Origin: Liolophura sinensis
Taxonomy: Eukaryota > Mollusca > Polyplacophora > Chitonida > Chitonidae
DNA length: 64,000 bases
Assembly (NCBI RefSeq): GCF_032854445.1
Contig: NC_088304.1
Coordinates: 25,061,704 to 25,125,703 of the forward strand
Direction of reading: 5' to 3'
Below the pieces are notes generated by a model, which was given only the letters and a program-made list of their open reading frames with translations, was not told where the DNA came from and made no database searches. Position numbers and translations under genes: made by a program. Below, in pieces: positions 61,101 to 64,000 of the stretch. Each line of letters opens with the position of its first letter. Within the stretch, counting starts at the first letter, position 1.

Positions 61101-61895
61101 CATTTACAAGTGAAAACCACTAACAAGCAGGTATCCCCCATGCCCTACGTCCAGTACACAGACATTACTTTCAGTCACATGTACAAGTCAATACCACTTA
61201 CAAGCAGGTATCCCCAGGCCCTATGTCCAGTACATACATGTAGACATTGCTATCAGTCACATGTACAAGCGAACTTTACTTACAAGCAAGTATCCCCAGG
61301 CCCTATGTCCAGTACACAGACATTACTATCAGCCGCATGCACAAGTGAACATTCCTGACAAGCAGGTATCCCCAGGCCCTATGTCCAGAACACAGACATT
61401 ACTATCAGCCGCATGTACAAGCGAACTTTACTTACAAGCAAGTATCCCCAGGCCCTATGTCCAGTGCACAGACATTACTATCAGCCGCATGCACAAGTGA
61501 ACATTCCTGACAAGCAGGTATCCCCAGGCCCTATGTCCAGAACACAGACATTACTGTCAGTCACATGTACAAGTGAACATTTACAAACAGGTATCCCCAT
61601 GCCCTATGTCCAGTACATGTACTTAGACATTACTGTTAGTCACATGTACAAGTGAACACTTACAAGAAGGTATTACCAGGCCCTATGTCCAGTACATAGG
61701 CATTACTATCACTTACAAGCAAACATCCTGAGACCCTATGTCTAGTACTTAGACATCACTATAAGTTATATCTACATTTGAACAAGACTTACAAGCAAGT
61801 ATCCTGAGGTCCTATGACCAGTACTTCCCACTTGTAAATATCATCGTCATCTATGAGGCCTGCAGAGAATCCCTCCATGGGTCGCCGCCTAAGCT
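58120..61895 (-). CDS. UBE2G1: UBE2G1-type E2 ubiquitin-conjugating enzyme (last four exons; first exon not in view)
   Basis: Minus-strand exons 61793-61895, 60129-60226, 59252-59430 and 58120-58194 join in phase (151 codons plus TGA). The peptide runs ELRRRPMEGFSAGLIDDD, DIYKWEVLVIGPQDTC, FEGGVFKAHLIFPKEYPH, RPPKMVFISDIWHPN, IDKDGNVCISILHEPGDD, KFGYEKASERWLPVHTVE, TILVSVISMLADPNDESP, ANVDAA and KMWREHPEEFKRRVTQCV then RKSQEC. It has the HPN motif, the active-site Cys (codon at 59,410-59,408) in NVCISIL, and the acidic-loop insertion after HEPG typical of UBE2G1/UBC7-class E2s, which build Lys48-linked chains. HEPGDDKFGYEKASERW and ISMLADPNDESPANVDAA point to UBE2G1 and not UBE2G2. About 15 N-terminal residues are missing, presumably in a first exon beyond 64,000. 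Confidence 0.94.
58621..58950 (-). mobile_element. SINE family B, reverse, in the last UBE2G1 intron
   Basis: The plus strand reads agtgcttgggatttaacgtc, gtacttaacaatttttcagc, catatgacgatgaaggaatc, gaacgccaagcgaggaaggt, and ends gacctaggattgaccctgga then accaactgtgctagcg, the complement of the tRNA-like head. Oriented with the gene. Confidence 0.8.
58995..59160. repeat. Dispersed repeat family D, in the last UBE2G1 intron
   Basis: Third copy: cacctaaaatttcatcccc, tgtttttatgggcaaaatta, tgatgaaacttacatttttc, ctaccttccgaacaaacccc. Compare 5,017 and 22,985. Confidence 0.6.
59252..59430 (-). CDS. UBE2G1: UBE2G1 exon with the catalytic cysteine
   Basis: Acceptor gtggtttcag, donor GTGAGT. Encodes IDKDGNVCISILHEPGDD to PANVDAA (60 codons counting the shared first codon). 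Confidence 0.95.
60129..60226 (-). CDS. UBE2G1: UBE2G1 exon with the HPN motif
   Basis: Acceptor cattcacag, donor GTGAGT. Encodes FEGGVFKAHLIFPKEYPH, RPPKMVFISDIWHPN. The first and last codons are split. Confidence 0.95.
60428..61786 (-). repeat. 18-unit, ~76-bp array made from a UBE2G1 exon end and its 5' splice site
   Basis: Plus-strand units read acttacaagcaggtatcccc, aggccctatgtccagtaca, tagacattactatcagtcac, atgtacaagtgaacatc. The preceding exon's end reads, on the same strand, acttacaagcaagtatcctg, aggtcctatgaccagtact. About 39 bp are thus shared, including the donor (acttac is the reverse of GTAAGT) and the codons of VLVIGPQDTC. By my count about 12 of 18 units keep an exact acttac; others read actaac, actcac, ctgac or atttac. 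The unit next to the exon is the most exon-like (cctgag, agtactt). Confidence 0.9.
61793..61895 (-). CDS. UBE2G1: UBE2G1 exon, N-terminal part of the UBC fold
   Basis: Acceptor tgtgtttacag, donor GTAAGT. Encodes ELRRRPMEGFSAGLIDDD, DIYKWEVLVIGPQDTC plus two bases. Its end is duplicated in the neighbouring array. Confidence 0.95.
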
Positions 61896-64000
61896 CTGTA
61901 AACACAGGACAAACAATGCAGATTGCTAGAAGTACAAGGTAATTGTACTTATTGCAGAGTTCTTTTTCTCCTTTCCGTCTTCTTTTCGACAGCGAATCAT
62001 TTGACTGTGACTCAAGTCAGGAATTTTTAACTTGCTCTAATTCTTCTAAAATTTAGGACCGATATTAGTAGTGTTGAGAGTGAAATATTACATTTCTTTA
62101 CCAGCTTTTTGGAAAAGGAAAGAAATGAGTATGTTGTTCATTAGATGGTCTTACCATGTGAGAAAAAAGAAACTCAATATTCCTGCTAGAATTACATATA
62201 TATGGGCTAACATGAGCAGACCAGGTGTCACAAGTTTTAGAAGAAAAAGGGTATAAGACATGTATGATAGAGATCAGTGTTATGTGCTACGGAATATGAA
62301 CAGTGATGGGTTAAACCACCTGTCTTTGGTGAGTTATAAAGAAACTTTCCTACAGGTAAAGTAAGATATGCACACCATGTATATTACTAGCAGATGAGAA
62401 GCGGTCTTCAACAAACATTAGGCTGAGTGAGCCGCCACACAAGTGCCTTCATTGACATACTGTCTCCAAGGCCCCACAAAGAGACAAAACAAGGGAATTT
62501 TTAACAATGACTTGTTAAATACCTGTAAATACACTGAAGGAGAAAGTGAGATTCTTATTAACGATTGCATAAAATCTCAAACTTACCATACAAAGATACA
62601 TACTTTCAAAGCCTATGAAATAGAGATTATCATAACGGTGTGTGATTCGTGATGATGTATCAGCTACAGTTGTCTGGGAAGACAAAAGACGCCAGGTTCA
62701 TGGAAACAGCAGATTTCGCATTCATGTGACAAATTTCACTGACCCAGAGCGAACTGGATCAGATTACTGACTGTATGAGATTGATCCACATGTGAATATT
62801 ACTCTGTCTGACCCTGTATTTAGGTTGCTTAGGTGACAAAGTGATGTCAGGGGCCAGTTTCATGAAGCGCACTTAGTTAAGTAAGCCCTTAACTACCATG
62901 GCAATGTATGTTGTAGAAATATAAAGTGCACTTAGCTAAGGGATACTTAACGCTACATATGCTTCATGAAACTGGCCCCAGGTCCTGTAACGTCACATGT
63001 TCACCTGTAATTGTGATGCAATAAAGGAAAGGACATTGAGTTCACAGCTTTGGGCCGTCTTGATACAGGCAGAAAGGAATTTTACGAGTTTCTCATTAAA
63101 GTGTGACCAGCTTGTCTTCACAAACACTTGTTTATCTGTCATTTTGTGTCATGATCGTGTCTGGTGTCTCAAGTCAGGGCTATATCAAGAGATCAGTTTA
63201 ATGTCCTGATCCCAACCTTTGAAGGTTTTAACATGCAACTCAAAATGATGACTTTTGAGAGCTCTTAAGACTGACAATGAAAGAAATTTGTATGGAAACT
63301 TCATATTGGTAAACCATTTCCCATTTTTGTTCGATACTTGTCTAATACAGCTTGATTAGTTTGGGAGCCCAAACCCTTGCTGGAACTAAAACGACTCTTG
63401 ATATGGCCCTGCAAAGTCACTCTGACACATGGGGTGTTTTTGGATGTTGATTAAACCAATGTCCATTTGCAGATAACTACCGGGTGTCTTTCATTCAGAA
63501 CTTTAGGCATCTCTGGAATTTGTTGAAAACATTGGTGTCAAACCAAGACATCCAAGGTGAAGTAATTGGCCTTTCCACAATCTGTTACCCCTACCTTGCT
63601 AAAACTAGCGAAGTCTAATAGCAAATAATACTGCTTATTGTACATTAACTATATCTGACAAATGAGTCACCCTTAAATTAAAGGTAAGACTAATTTGATC
63701 TAAACTTTTAAAAAAGCAACAGTGTATATCACAATATCTGTGACAGTAAACAGTTGAGTTTGGTTTTGAAATCTTCATCGTTTTATTTACTGTTATTTAC
63801 TGTTAGCATCTCCATCATTGATAACAATCGTGGTTCAGCAACCACTTTATCCACTCACACATACACACACATATATAACTGCTATTTGCGTATGCTGTTC
63901 ATCTAAAAATAACTTAAACAACTTTTCCACAAGGAGTAAGTGAAGCAAACAGTTCGTCGTCCTACGTGTACCCCATTGGACTGAAGTGATGGCTTAGTGC
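61896..64000 (-). other. Presumed UBE2G1 intron 1
   Basis: No first exon (an MTELQ..LLLRRQLA-like peptide on the minus strand) was found here. It contains a fold-back element at 62,850-62,979 and otherwise unremarkable AT-rich DNA. Confidence 0.5.
62850..62979. mobile_element. 130-bp fold-back element with perfect 19-bp inverted ends
   Basis: Left end ggggccagtttcatgaagc (62,850-62,868); right end gcttcatgaaactggcccc (62,961-62,979), its exact reverse complement. Inner parts also pair (cacttagttaag...cttagctaaggg, gcgcttag.../...taacgct). A damaged relative lies near 58,245-58,310 (gtgcacttagctaag, acttaacgctaag). Confidence 0.75.

Noticed and set aside
60990-61655. Plus-strand frames of 79-122 codons (PGPMSSTQTLLS-type repeats)
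   Set aside because: Antisense to the UBE2G1 intron array; better explained as copies of the exon end and donor on the minus strand.

Overview
This is animal nuclear DNA, AT-rich and intron-rich. It holds one complete conserved gene, parts of two others, and a very dense load of tandem repeats and short interspersed elements. Two of the SINE-like families end in tails reading roughly 'cggcgtaaaacaccaatc + aaataaataaat' and 'ttgctaagtacgacgttaaacccc'. From memory these tails are common in molluscs and related lophotrochozoans, so a mollusc (perhaps a bivalve) or another lophotrochozoan is my best guess. The species cannot be named from the window. Nothing looks bacterial, viral or plasmid-like.

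Layout. (1) Positions 1-29,105 hold one recognisable coding piece, at the far right end: the first coding exon (minus strand, 29,038-29,105) of a C2-domain protein resembling the RASAL1/RASA4 Ras-GAP family. It sits under a CpG-rich promoter-like patch at about 29,106-29,420. No further exon of it was found to the left, so this stretch is probably a very long first intron. It is filled with at least twelve unrelated minisatellite arrays (units about 16-82 bp), SINE copies and other dispersed repeats. (2) Positions 29,420-36,880 are intergenic: SINEs, two copies of a fold-back element, a second small fold-back element and TA microsatellites. (3) Positions 36,900-47,953 hold a complete plus-strand SMARCB1 (SNF5/INI1) gene, the BAF/SWI-SNF core subunit. 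It has ten coding exons with consistent phases and encodes 376 aa. Its 3' UTR may run to an AATAAA at 50,333. (4) Positions 50,400-56,500 are mostly unassigned. A chain of phase-compatible candidate exons for an unrecognised minus-strand gene lies at 53,384-55,638. (5) Positions 56,735-61,895 hold the last four coding exons of UBE2G1 (minus strand, E2 ubiquitin-conjugating enzyme). Its first exon lies beyond 64,000 or was missed. A 36-copy, 36-bp array sits just downstream of the stop codon.

The most interesting feature is a relationship between tandem arrays and splice junctions. The 18-unit, ~76-bp array in UBE2G1 intron 2 is built from the end of the preceding exon plus its 5' splice site, so most units carry a copy of the GTAAGT donor and of the codons for IGPxDTC. 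In SMARCB1 intron 4 a degenerate array repeats the acceptor plus first bases of exon 5 (ttttgtcacacag then ttatgatgacac). One unit could act as a 27-nt in-frame cassette exon. A third, pyrimidine-rich array with repeated tttcag lies just upstream of the weak exon 8 acceptor of SMARCB1. Together these suggest that exon-intron junctions have repeatedly seeded minisatellites in this genome. That is a hypothesis drawn from the sequence and can be tested with RNA data and related genomes.
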